This document shows, piece after piece, positions 23,614 through 32,706 of a stretch of DNA of 64,000 nt. The first letter of the stretch is position 1; each line of letters opens with the position of its first letter. Source of the DNA: Streptomyces sp. ML-6 (GTDB lineage: Bacteria; Actinomycetota; Actinomycetes; Streptomycetales; Streptomycetaceae); NCBI RefSeq assembly GCF_030116705.1, contig NZ_JAOTIK010000001.1:4049001-4113000 (forward strand). Reading direction: 5' to 3'. Under the pieces are notes generated by a model, which saw only the letters and a list, made by a program, of their open reading frames with translations, searched no databases and was not told the origin of the DNA. The position numbers were made by a program, and so were the translations under genes.

Positions 23614-26600
23614 CTATTGACTACTGGGTAGCTTTATGCTGCTTTGCTTGAACCTCTCCTTGTCAAGGACGAAGTCGATTGCAGTGACGGAGCCGTCCGC
23701 ATTGGCTTTGATCATTCGATAGCGGACGGTTCCATTGTTTTTCAATATGTTCTCGACCTGACTGTACACGCTGGGGTCGCTCATGGCTTTCGCCAGTAGC
23801 GGATCTATCTCGATCATTTCGCGTCCGTACTCGGGGCTCCCTTGTTCCGCATACTCCTTGGGGTCGCCCACGAGACGTTTCCCTGTCCCCGCCTGAGGCC
23901 CCTTGTCCTCCAGCAGGATCAGGGTTGAACCATCGATGAGTATCCTGTCGAACCTTCCGGATTCACCCACTGTGTCCAGGGTGAGTCTCGTCGCGGTGCC
24001 AAACTCTTTCTTCTCTGCGAAGTCGCCAGCCAGTCCTCCCATCTGTTCTCCGATTTTTGCCACCTTGGTTCGTGCCGCGATGTAGGAGTTTCCTGCTTCC
24101 ATCAACTTTTCGAGGTCCTGCGCCGAAGCCTGATTATCGATCGCCTCGATCTTGAATGCATCAAGTTTCTTGGAGCCGAGAGTGTTTGGATTGATCTCGA
24201 TGTTAAGGCGAGTTGCGATGGGTTCGAGTTCTTTCTTCCATATCCTGTCGCGATCCTTTATCGCTTTGTTCCTCTCCTTGACCTTCTTCGCCATTTCGGA
24301 GCCTTCGGGGGCTGTCTCGCTGCTGGGGTAGGTTTTTTCCGTGCTCTGGTCCAGGGTGTTCCTGTGCTTCAGTTCATCGCTTACCGGTTTATTGTCGTCG
24401 TATACGAATACGGTCTTTCCGTCCCTTTTCTCGCAGAGCTTCCCTTGGATGTTCCTGAATGTTCCGACACGGTCGCCCACAAAGTGATTCTTTCCGAGTC
24501 GGCATTTGAGTAGCTCAACGCCATAAATTGTTGCGATAATTCCTGTTTTTTTCAGTTGCTCAGAGGTGTAGCGACCGGTGTTCGAAGCCTGATCCTGCGG
24601 ATTCTGTGCAGCCAGCCTGTGTGTCTCCCCGTCGATGGCTTGCACGTGAACGCTGACGCTCTGCTGTTCGCGGGAATCCACTATCAACGTGAGTGGAATA
24701 TTGTGCCGCTTCGAAGTGCGGGAAACGCTACTCCTTGCATCCTCCTGCGTTCTGCTGTTGTTCAGCTTTCGATCCGCTTCCGCGATTGCGGCGCGCTTTC
24801 GAGAAGACTCGTTCTGTGCATTTCCAGGTGTCTGATCAGAATTTTTCTTGTTGTCCCACTTGCCGCCCTTGTCCTTGTCCTTGCCCTTGAGTTTGTTCCA
24901 GAGGGCTTTGCCTTTTCTGGCGATGAGGTCGACGAGTTTGTCGATGGCGCGGTTGACGGGTTTGGCGACGGCGTGGAAGACGGATTTGACCTTGTGGGCG
25001 AGGTTGCCGATGCCGAGGAGGGCGGCGAGGAAGCCGATGAGGAGGGGGATGCTGGCGGCGAGGGCGGTTTCGACCATTTTGGGGACGCCGGCCTGGCCGC
25101 CGTTGGCGATGGCGATGACGGCGTCGAGGACGGCGTTGACGAAGTCGGCGATCTGGGCGCCCTGGTTCACGATGAACGTGACGATGTCGATGATGCCCTT
25201 GACCGCGCGGACGAAGGCGGAGGCGGGGTTGAGGAGGGAGAGGATCCAGGTGATGCCGGCGATGAGGACGGTGGGGATGAGGTAGCTGGTGAGTTTTTCG
25301 AGGATGGTGGCCTTGAGGTCGCCGGCCTCGGCCTGGATCTCCTCGACGGCGCCCGCGGGGCCCTGGGTGGCGAGTTTCTTCGCGACGGGGACGGAGGACT
25401 CGACCGCGGTCATGGCCTGGTCGGGGACGCCCTTGCGGGTGATGCGGGCGCGGATGTTGTCCCAGGTCAGGCCCAGGAGTGAGCCGATGAGCTGGATGAT
25501 GCCCCTCAGGTCGAACTTCTGCGGGAGTTCGAGTCCGGCCTTGACGGCGGTGCCCAGCAGCCAGGAGACGAGGCCGGTCTTGAGGTGGGTGGCGATGTTG
25601 GTGACGAAGAGGTTGAGTCCGGCGCCGACCGCCTTGACCAGGTTGCTCAGGAACCCGATGGGGTCCTTGATGATCTTCATGATCGCGGAGGCGGCCTTGG
25701 CGAGGATGCCCAGGAGGAGGTTCTTGAGCTCATTGATGGTCTTGAGGACGCCGACGATGGCGTCCTTCGCCTTGTCGACCAGCCCCTTGTTGGCCTCCTG
25801 GAGCTTCTTGATCTCCTCGTCGACCTTGTTCAGGGCGGCGGTGTATTTCTGGGCGAGGTCCTGGACGAGCTGTTCGGACTTCTCGTCGACGGTGGTTTCC
25901 AGGTCGTCGAACTTCCCCGCGAAGTCCTTCGCCGCCTCCTGCCCGAACTGCTTGAGGTCGGCGGGGAGTCTGTCGACCTCGGCCTTCAGTTCGGTGCGGC
26001 CCCTGGCGATGCGGGCCTTCGCGTGGCCGAGTTCGGTGCCGATGAGGTCGGCGACGGACGAGATGACGGTCTGCATCTGCGCGACGTAGAGCTTGCGGGC
26101 CTCCTGGAAGAGGGTGTTGGCCTCCTTGGGCATGCCGAGGAGTTTGTCCTTGGCCCACTTCGCGCCGCCGAACATGCCCGAGTAGCGCTTGTCCTTGTAC
26201 TTCTTCATGCGGCGCTTGTGGTCGGCGGTGAACGCGTCCCGCGCCGCCTTCTCGCCCTGCGTGAACGCCGCGTCAACCTTGGTGTCCAGGCCGGACAGGG
26301 TGGCCTCGACGTCCTTCTTCGTGGTGTCGTAGACCTTCTGCAGCTTCGCGGTGACCTCGGCGCGCCGTTTCTCGTCCTTGGACTTGGCTTCGCCCTTGCC
26401 GCCGTCGACCTGCTTGCCTGCCGTGGCACGGGTCGCGGTGAGGGCGTTGATGGCCTGGGCGCCGGAGGCGGCGGCGTTGGCCTTCGCCGCGTTCAGCTGC
26501 TGGTTCTCGGCCGTCCTGCCCCTGGCGGGGGCCTTCGCGGAGTCGGTCTCGGCGCTCTTCTTCGCGGCCAGGGCCTGGTCGAATGCGGGCTCGTTGCCCC

Positions 26601-27432
26601 GGGCGAGCTGGTCCTCGGTGACCTCGGCGCCGGCCATGGCCTGGTCGTTGGCGGCCGGGCCGGCGGAGAAGTCCGTGACGGCGGCGGGCTGCTTGTCCGG
26701 GATGGCGTCTGTGGCGGAGGGGGCGCCGGGGTTGGCGGGGGCCTGGTCGGGGGACATCGGGGTGACGGGTTTGTCCTTGGCCGCCGCCGTGTCGGGCGGG
26801 GCCTGGGTGGCGGTGTCGATGTCCTTGGCGGAGGAGTCCTTGCCGTCCTTGACCTTGCCGTCGACCTCGTCCTTGATCCGGTCGGCCCTGCCGGACGTGG
26901 AGAACTTGTCGGCCTGGTCGAGGTTCTTCGGGGCCTGGGCGTCGATCGCCTTGTTCACCGCGTCGATGAACGCCTTCTTGTCGAACTCGCCGGGCTTCGC
27001 GTCGTTCATCTTCTCCGCGTTCGCCGCCTTGCCCTGCGCCTCCCTGTCGTCAGGGGGTGCGACGGCGGCGTCCTGGGCGGACTTGGACTCGGCGGCGGCG
27101 GGGACGTGCGCGGCCAGGCGGACCTTCTTCGCCGCCACGTCCGCCTTCACCCTGCGAAAGCCGGGTGCCTGGGCGGGGGACGGCTTGACCGGGGCGGTGT
27201 AGCGCTGGGCCACCAGGCGGGACACGGCCCGGTTGCCCGCCGCGCGTTGCAGACGCTGCATGCTGCGGGGGTCGGGGTCGGGGTCGGGGGCGGGGCGGTC
27301 GGCCGGTGGGCGGTGGGGTGGGGTCGCTTGCGAACGTGACACTTCGGGCTTGAGTGTCACGTTCTCGCGATGGGGGGTACCTCCGCCGTCGGGCGTGGAG
27401 GCGGCGGGGTCCTTCTCCGGAACCGCCCGCAT
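23614..27432 (-). CDS. Polymorphic eCIS-associated toxin with C-terminal nuclease-like domain
   Basis: 1272 residues from the ATG at 27432 (GGGAGGGTGG upstream; the frame to 27666 is unsupported). Order: Pro-rich lead, SMQRLQRAAGNRAVSRLV (about 58-73; same LQRxxGNxAV as the DUF4157 protein), a long Ala/Lys/Asp-rich helical region (about 90-530), hydrophobic helices (about 535-800; LIPTVLIAGITWILSLL), a basic hinge (KDKDKGGKW, about 850) and a C-terminal toxin domain. That domain includes GRFDRILIDG followed by LILLEDKG, a D-x(n)-E-x-K pattern of PD-(D/E)xK nucleases. G+C falls sharply at the hinge (see findings). Nuclease activity is inferred. Confidence 0.8.
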   Translation of the reverse strand: MRAVPEKDPAASTPDGGGTPHRENVTLKPEVSRSQATPPHRPPADRPAPDPDPDPRSMQRLQRAAGNRAVSRLVAQRYTAPVKPSPAQAPGFRRVKADVAAKKVRLAAHVPAAAESKSAQDAAVAPPDDREAQGKAANAEKMNDAKPGEFDKKAFIDAVNKAIDAQAPKNLDQADKFSTSGRADRIKDEVDGKVKDGKDSSAKDIDTATQAPPDTAAAKDKPVTPMSPDQAPANPGAPSATDAIPDKQPAAVTDFSAGPAANDQAMAGAEVTEDQLARGNEPAFDQALAAKKSAETDSAKAPARGRTAENQQLNAAKANAAASGAQAINALTATRATAGKQVDGGKGEAKSKDEKRRAEVTAKLQKVYDTTKKDVEATLSGLDTKVDAAFTQGEKAARDAFTADHKRRMKKYKDKRYSGMFGGAKWAKDKLLGMPKEANTLFQEARKLYVAQMQTVISSVADLIGTELGHAKARIARGRTELKAEVDRLPADLKQFGQEAAKDFAGKFDDLETTVDEKSEQLVQDLAQKYTAALNKVDEEIKKLQEANKGLVDKAKDAIVGVLKTINELKNLLLGILAKAASAIMKIIKDPIGFLSNLVKAVGAGLNLFVTNIATHLKTGLVSWLLGTAVKAGLELPQKFDLRGIIQLIGSLLGLTWDNIRARITRKGVPDQAMTAVESSVPVAKKLATQGPAGAVEEIQAEAGDLKATILEKLTSYLIPTVLIAGITWILSLLNPASAFVRAVKGIIDIVTFIVNQGAQIADFVNAVLDAVIAIANGGQAGVPKMVETALAASIPLLIGFLAALLGIGNLAHKVKSVFHAVAKPVNRAIDKLVDLIARKGKALWNKLKGKDKDKGGKWDNKKNSDQTPGNAQNESSRKRAAIAEADRKLNNSRTQEDARSSVSRTSKRHNIPLTLIVDSREQQSVSVHVQAIDGETHRLAAQNPQDQASNTGRYTSEQLKKTGIIATIYGVELLKCRLGKNHFVGDRVGTFRNIQGKLCEKRDGKTVFVYDDNKPVSDELKHRNTLDQSTEKTYPSSETAPEGSEMAKKVKERNKAIKDRDRIWKKELEPIATRLNIEINPNTLGSKKLDAFKIEAIDNQASAQDLEKLMEAGNSYIAARTKVAKIGEQMGGLAGDFAEKKEFGTATRLTLDTVGESGRFDRILIDGSTLILLEDKGPQAGTGKRLVGDPKEYAEQGSPEYGREMIEIDPLLAKAMSDPSVYSQVENILKNNGTVRYRMIKANADGSVTAIDFVLDKERFKQSSIKLPSSQ

Positions 27433-27679
27433 CCACCCTCCCGGCCCACCCACCTGCGCCCTCTGCGTCCTGTCGCCGTCCCAGGGTGTGCGCAGTGCCC
27501 GCGCAGTACGCAGGGCAGGAGCACCGCGGTCGGGGGCAGCGCCCGGCGGCACGTACAGCACGACGGCATTGCCTGATCGGGCAGTGGCCGGTGCACGGGT
27601 GGGCGGCCGTGTGTCCGTTCCCGGTGATCGCCGCTGTCGCAAGAATTGCGGGCGTTCCCCGGCCAAGGAGAGACTTCAT

Positions 27680-29230
27680 ATGCCGTCGTACCTGTCCCCG
27701 GGCGTCTACGTCGAAGAGATCGAGTCCGGGTCCCGGCCGATCGAAGGGGTGGGCACCTCGGTCACCGCCTTCGTCGGCTTCGCGCAGAAGGGCCCGTTCG
27801 ACGAACCGACGCTGATCACGAACTGGAGCCAGTTCGCCGGCACCTTCGGCGACTTCGTGGAGGGCACGTACCTGGCCTCCGCCGTGTACGGGTTCTTCGC
27901 CAACGGCGGCGGTGTCTGTTACGTGGTGCGCATCGACGACGGCACCGAGCACGTGGTGGACGACGGGGGCGACCGGGCCGCGGGGAGCCTGCCCGCCGGT
28001 TCGGAGACGCAGCTCGGCCCGTACGCGGTGAAGCCCCGCCCCGGCGTGACCGGCGAGATCAGCGTCGAAGTGGCCGAGGTGGAGGGGGACGACCCGCCGT
28101 CCGACGTCTTCCGGCTGATCGTGAAGCGGGACGGGCAGGCCGCCGAGGAGTACCCGGGCGTCACGACCAAGCGCAGCAAGGAGAACGTCGCCACCCGGGT
28201 CAACGCCCGGTCGGAGCTGATCGAGATCCGCGAGACGGCCCGCGGCGCCGCACCCGCCCGGCCCGAACCGCAGAGCGTGACCCTGGCCCCCGCCGCCCCG
28301 GCGGCACCCGGCACCGGGGCGCTGACCCCCGAGCTGTACGTCGGCGACCCCGACCGCCGGACCGGGTTCGGCGGACTCGAAGCGGTCGAGGAGATCACCA
28401 CGGTCGTCGTGCCGGACCTGATGAGCGCGCACGAACGCGGGCTGCTGGACCTGGAGTCGGTCGTCGCCGTGCAGCAGGGGCTGATCGGCCACTGCGAGCT
28501 GATGGGCGACCGGGTCGCCATCCTCGACCCGCCGCCGGGGCTCAGCCCGCAGCAGATCCGGGCCTGGCGCACCGACCACGCCAACTTCGACTCCAAGTAC
28601 GCCACGCTCTACTACCCCTGGATCCGGGTCGCGGACCCCTCGTCCGGGCGGGCGAGGCTCGTCCCGCCGAGCGGCCACGTGGCCGGGGTGTGGGCGCGCA
28701 ACGACGAGTCGCGCGGCGTGCACAAGGCGCCCGCCAACGAGGTCGTGCGCGGGGCGGTCGCGCTCCAGACCCAGCTGACCAAGGGCGAGCACGACATGCT
28801 CAACCCGATCGGGCTGAACTGCATCCGGTCCTTCCCCGGGCGGGGCATCCGGATCTGGGGCGCGCGCACGCTGGCCTCCGACCCGGCCTGGCGCTACCTG
28901 AACGTCCGGCGCCTCTTCAACTACCTGGAGGAGTCGATCCTCGCCGGTACGCAGTGGGTCGTCTTCGAACCGAACGACGACGCCCTGTGGGCGCGCATCC
29001 GGCGCACGGTCTCGGCGTTCCTGGTCAACGAATGGCGCAAGGGGGCGCTGTTCGGGCTCACTCCGGAAGAGGCGTTCTACGTCAAGTGCGACCGCGAGAC
29101 CAACCCGCCGGAGAGCATCGACGCGGGTCAGGTCATCTGCGAGATCGGGGTGGCACCGGTCAGGCCGGCCGAGTTCGTCGTCTTCCGCCTCTCCCAGCTG
29201 ACCGGGGGGACCGGCGGCGTCGACGAATGA
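27680..29230 (+). CDS. Contractile tail sheath protein (eCIS)
   Basis: 516 residues from the ATG at 27680 (AAGGAGAG upstream). The N-terminus MPSYLSPGVYVEEIESGSRP is the hallmark of phage/eCIS sheath subunits, and the C-terminal conserved domain is clear in INPIGLN-type LNPIGLNCIRSFPGRGIRIW and LARFNYLEES-type LFNYLEESILAGTQWVVFEP. It contracts around the tube to drive it out. An internal variable domain (about residues 110-240) contains a Pro/Ala linker. It opens the structural operon; 27433-27679 is its promoter region, shared divergently with the toxin gene, in which I see no clear -10/-35. Confidence 0.97.
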   Translation: MPSYLSPGVYVEEIESGSRPIEGVGTSVTAFVGFAQKGPFDEPTLITNWSQFAGTFGDFVEGTYLASAVYGFFANGGGVCYVVRIDDGTEHVVDDGGDRAAGSLPAGSETQLGPYAVKPRPGVTGEISVEVAEVEGDDPPSDVFRLIVKRDGQAAEEYPGVTTKRSKENVATRVNARSELIEIRETARGAAPARPEPQSVTLAPAAPAAPGTGALTPELYVGDPDRRTGFGGLEAVEEITTVVVPDLMSAHERGLLDLESVVAVQQGLIGHCELMGDRVAILDPPPGLSPQQIRAWRTDHANFDSKYATLYYPWIRVADPSSGRARLVPPSGHVAGVWARNDESRGVHKAPANEVVRGAVALQTQLTKGEHDMLNPIGLNCIRSFPGRGIRIWGARTLASDPAWRYLNVRRLFNYLEESILAGTQWVVFEPNDDALWARIRRTVSAFLVNEWRKGALFGLTPEEAFYVKCDRETNPPESIDAGQVICEIGVAPVRPAEFVVFRLSQLTGGTGGVDE

Positions 29231-29328
29231 CCCCCTCCGCGCGGGTGGGCCGGGCCGGGCCGGACTGCGCGTACCACCGGAGACCCCTGTAGGCGGCAAG
29301 AGCGGTAAAAGCGGTAAAGGAGCCTGTT

Positions 29329-29772
29329 GTGCCACTTCCCGATCTCGACAGCACCGTCGGGGCGTCGTTCGGCCTCGAATTCGACAGCGTCGTCATCAAG
29401 CAGATCACCGAGGTCAGTGGTCTGAAGATGGAGCAGGACGTCATCGAGCTGAAGCAGAACACCGCCGACGGCCGCTACGCCATCAAGAAGCTCCCCGGCC
29501 GGCCCAAGGCCGGTGAGGTGACCGTGACCCGGGGCCTGACCGAGGACAACAGCTTCGAGCGGTGGATCAAGGACTCCCGCTTCGGCCGGATGACCACGGC
29601 CCGCCGCAACGGTGCGGTCATCGTGTACGACCACGAGGGCATCGCCATCAAGCGCTACAAGCTCATCAACGCCTGGCCGAAGTCCCTGGAGATCGGCACC
29701 CTCAAGGCCGGTGACACCTCGGTCCTGACGGAGAAGCTCGCCATCACCTACGAGAGCATGGAACTCGACTGA
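29329..29772 (+). CDS. Inner tube protein 1 (eCIS, Afp1/Cis1-like)
   Basis: 147 residues from the GTG at 29329 (AAAGGAG upstream). DSTVGASFGLEFDSVVIKQI, TEVSGLKMEQDVIELKQNTA and KLPGRPKAGEVTVTRGLTED are conserved tube-protein features (Hcp/gp19-like fold), including the central GRPKAGEVTVTR strand. It forms stacked hexameric rings inside the sheath. It follows the sheath gene by 98 bp. Confidence 0.95.
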   Translation: MPLPDLDSTVGASFGLEFDSVVIKQITEVSGLKMEQDVIELKQNTADGRYAIKKLPGRPKAGEVTVTRGLTEDNSFERWIKDSRFGRMTTARRNGAVIVYDHEGIAIKRYKLINAWPKSLEIGTLKAGDTSVLTEKLAITYESMELD

Positions 29773-30230
29773 TGCGGCGTACGGCTCCGGCGGAGGCCCC
29801 CCAGCGGCCGGACGCGCACCTCCCGGCGGGCGGGGGCACGAGGTCCGGCGGACGGGAGCCGCTGCGCACCGAGTTCCCCTTCGAGCTGCCGCGCGGGTAC
29901 GTGGACGACGCGGGCGTCGTGCACCGTACGGGCGTCATGCGGCTCGCGACCGCGCGCGACGAACTCGTGCCGCTGCGGGACGACCGGGTGCGGGAGAACT
30001 CCGCGTACCTCTCGGTCGTGCTCATCGCCCGGGTCGTGACCCGGATCGGCACGGTCGACGACATCCACCCCGGCGTCATCGAGGACCTGTTCGCCTCCGA
30101 CCTGGCCTTCCTCCAGGACTTCTACCGGCGGATCAACGCCGAGGGACACACCCGCGCCGCCGTCACCTGCCCGTCCTGCCAGGAGGAGTTCGCGGTGAAT
30201 CTCGCCGGTGGCCGCCTGGGGGAATCGTGA
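29772..30230 (+). CDS. Tail assembly protein (gpE/gp41-like)
   Basis: 152 residues; its ATG overlaps the tube stop by one base (TGATG). The conserved part is EFPFELPRGYVDDAGVVHRT ... LRDDRVRENSAYLSVVLIAR ... VIEDLFASDLAFLQDFYRRI, the pattern of phage tail assembly chaperones. A C-terminal CPSCQEEF half zinc-ribbon is unusual. In P2-like phages such genes lie between tube and tape measure, as here. Confidence 0.75.
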   Translation: MRRTAPAEAPQRPDAHLPAGGGTRSGGREPLRTEFPFELPRGYVDDAGVVHRTGVMRLATARDELVPLRDDRVRENSAYLSVVLIARVVTRIGTVDDIHPGVIEDLFASDLAFLQDFYRRINAEGHTRAAVTCPSCQEEFAVNLAGGRLGES

Positions 30231-30370
30231 CGTACGCGGCCGACCTGCTCTACGAGGAGGTCGCGTACCTCGCCTACCACTTCCACTGGCCGCTCGATGA
30301 GCTGCTGGACCTGGAGCACCCGGAACGACTGAGGTTCGTCGCACAGATCGCTCGCCTCAACGGGCAGTAG
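30227..30370 (+). CDS. Small DUF6760-type eCIS protein
   Basis: 47 residues; the GTG at 30227 overlaps the previous stop (GTGA). Sequence is aromatic-rich: LLYEEVAYLAYHFHWPLDEL then EHPERLRFVAQIARLN. Small genes of this look occur in actinobacterial eCIS clusters directly after the assembly protein. By position it corresponds to the second tail-assembly reading frame of phages (E'). Role unknown. Confidence 0.75.
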   Translation: MTYAADLLYEEVAYLAYHFHWPLDELLDLEHPERLRFVAQIARLNGQ

Positions 30371-30399
30371 CGAACAGCGCAGGGAGGGCGGGAAAATCC

Positions 30400-32223
30400 A
30401 TGGGCCTGATGTCCTGGCTGCGCGGCGGCGGCGGACGCAAGGGTACGGACACGAGCACGGGTACGAGTGCAGGTGCGGGTACGGGGGGCGGCAGCGAGGA
30501 TTCCGGTTCGCCCGCCGTGCCGCGCGAGCGCGTCGATCTCGCCGAACTCCCGCCCATCCAGCGGACCCTGGGCACCCAGGACCTGGTGATCGATCCCTCC
30601 GGCTTCCAGGGGTCGCTCTCCACCCGGCAGGACCCCGCCCTCGGTACCCCGCTCGGGCACCTGGTCAGCCCGGACGCGCCCACCGGGCTGGTGCACGGGC
30701 TCACGGCTCCGGCGGCCCCGGTCGCCGCGGACCGTCCGTCGCCGGTGCAGCGGTCCGCGGAACGGGCGCAGGGGCTGCCGGGCGGGGCCCGGTCCGTACC
30801 CCTGCCGTCGCCGCGGTCCCTGCCTCCGTCCGTTGCCGTGCAGCGTGTCGTTCCGGGGGGCGCGTCCGCGATGACGTCGGCCGGGGAGTCGGCCGTGGCG
30901 GAGTTGCCGGTACGTCAACTGGTGGGGGAGCAGCCCCTTGTGACGGCAGCGGAGTCGGCTGCTCCGGGGCCCGCGACGCCGCCCTCGTCCCTGATCCCGA
31001 ATCCGTCTCAGCAGCCGCCTTCGTCCGCGGCTCCGCCCGTGCAGCGCTCGGTGATGCCGCCCGCCCCCGGCTCGCCCCGGCGCGCGCCGGGGCTCGGCGC
31101 GCCCATGTCCGCGCTGCCGCCGACGGCGCAGCGGCAGGCCGCCGTCGACGGACCGGGCAGGGAGTCCGGGGCGGTTCCGGTGGCCCGGAGCGCGGCGGAC
31201 GCGGCGGACGCCGGGGACGGGGCCGCCCGGACACCCGCGGTTCCGGAACCGGGGCCGGAGCCCGAATCCGGCGGGCCCACCGCGCCGTTGCTCGGTGACT
31301 CCCCCCTGCTCCCCGCCGCGTCGGACCCCGCACCGCCGGCCCCCACTCCTGCGGTGCAGCGGACCCCCGCCGTGCCCTCGCCGTCCCCCATGGCGCCGCC
31401 CCCGAGCACCGATCCGGTCGCGCCGCTGCTCGCCGACCGGCCCGTACCGCTCCAGAACGCGCGGAACGGGGGGTGGGGAGCAGCCGTACAGCGTTCCGCG
31501 ACGGACCACGGGGCGGGCGGGGCGGCGCCGCCTCCACCGGCCGGTACGGGGACGATGCCGGGCCCCGTCCCGGGGAGCGCGTCCCCGGCCGATGCCGTTC
31601 CGGTGCGCTGGACCGCAGGCGGGGAGGGAACGGCGTCGATGGCGGCGGTGACACCGTCCGTACCGGCGGCGCTGCAACGTACCGTCGCCGCTCCGGGGCA
31701 GGGGACGGGCGCGCCACCCCTCTCCCCGCCGCTTCCCGCCCTGCAACGTCAGGCGGCCGGGGGGCCGCCGGTGCCCCGCTCGTTGACCGGCGGACATGGC
31801 GGCTCCGCCGCGCCCGCCTTCACCTCGGCGGGTTCGGTCGCCGTGGCCGCCGGGGTGGCCCAGCGGGCGGCCGACGGCAGCGTCGTCTTCGGCGCCCCGC
31901 CCCCGGCGTACTCGGCACCCGTCGTCCAGCGCGAGACGGAGACCGAGGAACCGCCGCCCCCGGACCCGCCCCAGGAGCCCCACCCGGCCCCCGACCCCGG
32001 CCCGGAGCCCGACCCGGCCCCCGGACCCGCCGCCGACGACCGCGATGCGTCCGGGACCACGGCCCCCGGCGGACCACCCGGCCAGGGCGGCCGGGAGGGC
32101 GGCGCGCCAGTGGTCACCGACGAGCTGGTGCGGGCCCTGTACCCGCCGCTCAGCCGCCTCTTCAAGGCGGACCTGCGCCTGGAACGCGAACGGGCGGGAT
32201 TCCTCATCAACACCCGGCACTGA
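30400..32223 (+). CDS. Pro/Ala/Ser-rich disordered protein with repeated QR motifs (tape-measure position)
   Basis: 607 residues from the ATG at 30400 (AGGGAGGGCGGG upstream). It begins with MGLMSWLRGGGGRK, then has about 530 residues of low-complexity Pro/Ala/Ser/Gly without predicted folds, and ends in a conserved-looking helical segment (ELVRALYPPLSRLFKADLRL). Eleven short [PAVIL]-[VLIA]-Q-R-[ST] words recur through the linker (residues 54, 117, 148, 215, 244, 320, 364, 426, 449, 488, 510). By gene order (after tube and assembly proteins) it occupies the tape-measure slot of tailed phages. Function is inferred only from position. Confidence 0.75.
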   Translation: MGLMSWLRGGGGRKGTDTSTGTSAGAGTGGGSEDSGSPAVPRERVDLAELPPIQRTLGTQDLVIDPSGFQGSLSTRQDPALGTPLGHLVSPDAPTGLVHGLTAPAAPVAADRPSPVQRSAERAQGLPGGARSVPLPSPRSLPPSVAVQRVVPGGASAMTSAGESAVAELPVRQLVGEQPLVTAAESAAPGPATPPSSLIPNPSQQPPSSAAPPVQRSVMPPAPGSPRRAPGLGAPMSALPPTAQRQAAVDGPGRESGAVPVARSAADAADAGDGAARTPAVPEPGPEPESGGPTAPLLGDSPLLPAASDPAPPAPTPAVQRTPAVPSPSPMAPPPSTDPVAPLLADRPVPLQNARNGGWGAAVQRSATDHGAGGAAPPPPAGTGTMPGPVPGSASPADAVPVRWTAGGEGTASMAAVTPSVPAALQRTVAAPGQGTGAPPLSPPLPALQRQAAGGPPVPRSLTGGHGGSAAPAFTSAGSVAVAAGVAQRAADGSVVFGAPPPAYSAPVVQRETETEEPPPPDPPQEPHPAPDPGPEPDPAPGPAADDRDASGTTAPGGPPGQGGREGGAPVVTDELVRALYPPLSRLFKADLRLERERAGFLINTRH

Positions 32224-32263
32224 GAACAGCATTGACGACACAGGGAATTGAGAGGTACGCACC

Positions 32264-32701
32264 ATGGCCACCGCCCAGGACGACGATCCCGCCGTCAGTG
32301 TCTGCTTCGTCGTCACGATCGACGACATCGAGCTCGGGTCGTTCAACACGTGCGACGGGCTGGGCTGCGAAGTGGTGCTCGAAACCCGGGAGGAGGGCGG
32401 CAACAACGGGCATCTGTGGCAGCTGCCGACCCGGCTGAAGTACTCGAACGTGAAGCTCTCCAGGCCGCTGACCAAGGAGACCGAGAAGGTGGCCCGCTGG
32501 TTCGCCACCATGACGACCGGGTTCAGCCGCAAGACGGCGCACATCGAGGCGCGGACCGGGGACGGGCGGAAGGTGGCCCAGTGGGGGCTGCTGGAGGTCG
32601 TGCCCGTCCGCTGGACCGGCCCCTCCTTCACTCCCGAATCGCCCAAGGTCGCGATGGAGACGATCGAGATCGCCCATCACGGCTACGTGATGGAGGGCTG
32701 A
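32264..32701 (+). CDS. Inner tube protein 2 (eCIS, Afp5/Cis1b-like)
   Basis: 145 residues. CFVVTIDDIELGSFNTCDGL and NGHLWQLPTRLKYSNVKLSR identify the second tube paralogue, which in eCIS forms the ring joining tube and spike. It ends with VAMETIEIAHHGYVM. It shares the fold but little sequence with the tube protein at 29329. It precedes the LysM protein by 5 bp. Confidence 0.93.
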   Translation: MATAQDDDPAVSVCFVVTIDDIELGSFNTCDGLGCEVVLETREEGGNNGHLWQLPTRLKYSNVKLSRPLTKETEKVARWFATMTTGFSRKTAHIEARTGDGRKVAQWGLLEVVPVRWTGPSFTPESPKVAMETIEIAHHGYVMEG

Positions 32702-32706
32702 GCGTC

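Noticed and set aside
25585..27339. 584-codon plus-strand frame opposite the toxin gene
   Set aside because: Leu/Val/Gly-rich antisense of the Ala/Lys-rich helical region, an expected composition mirror.
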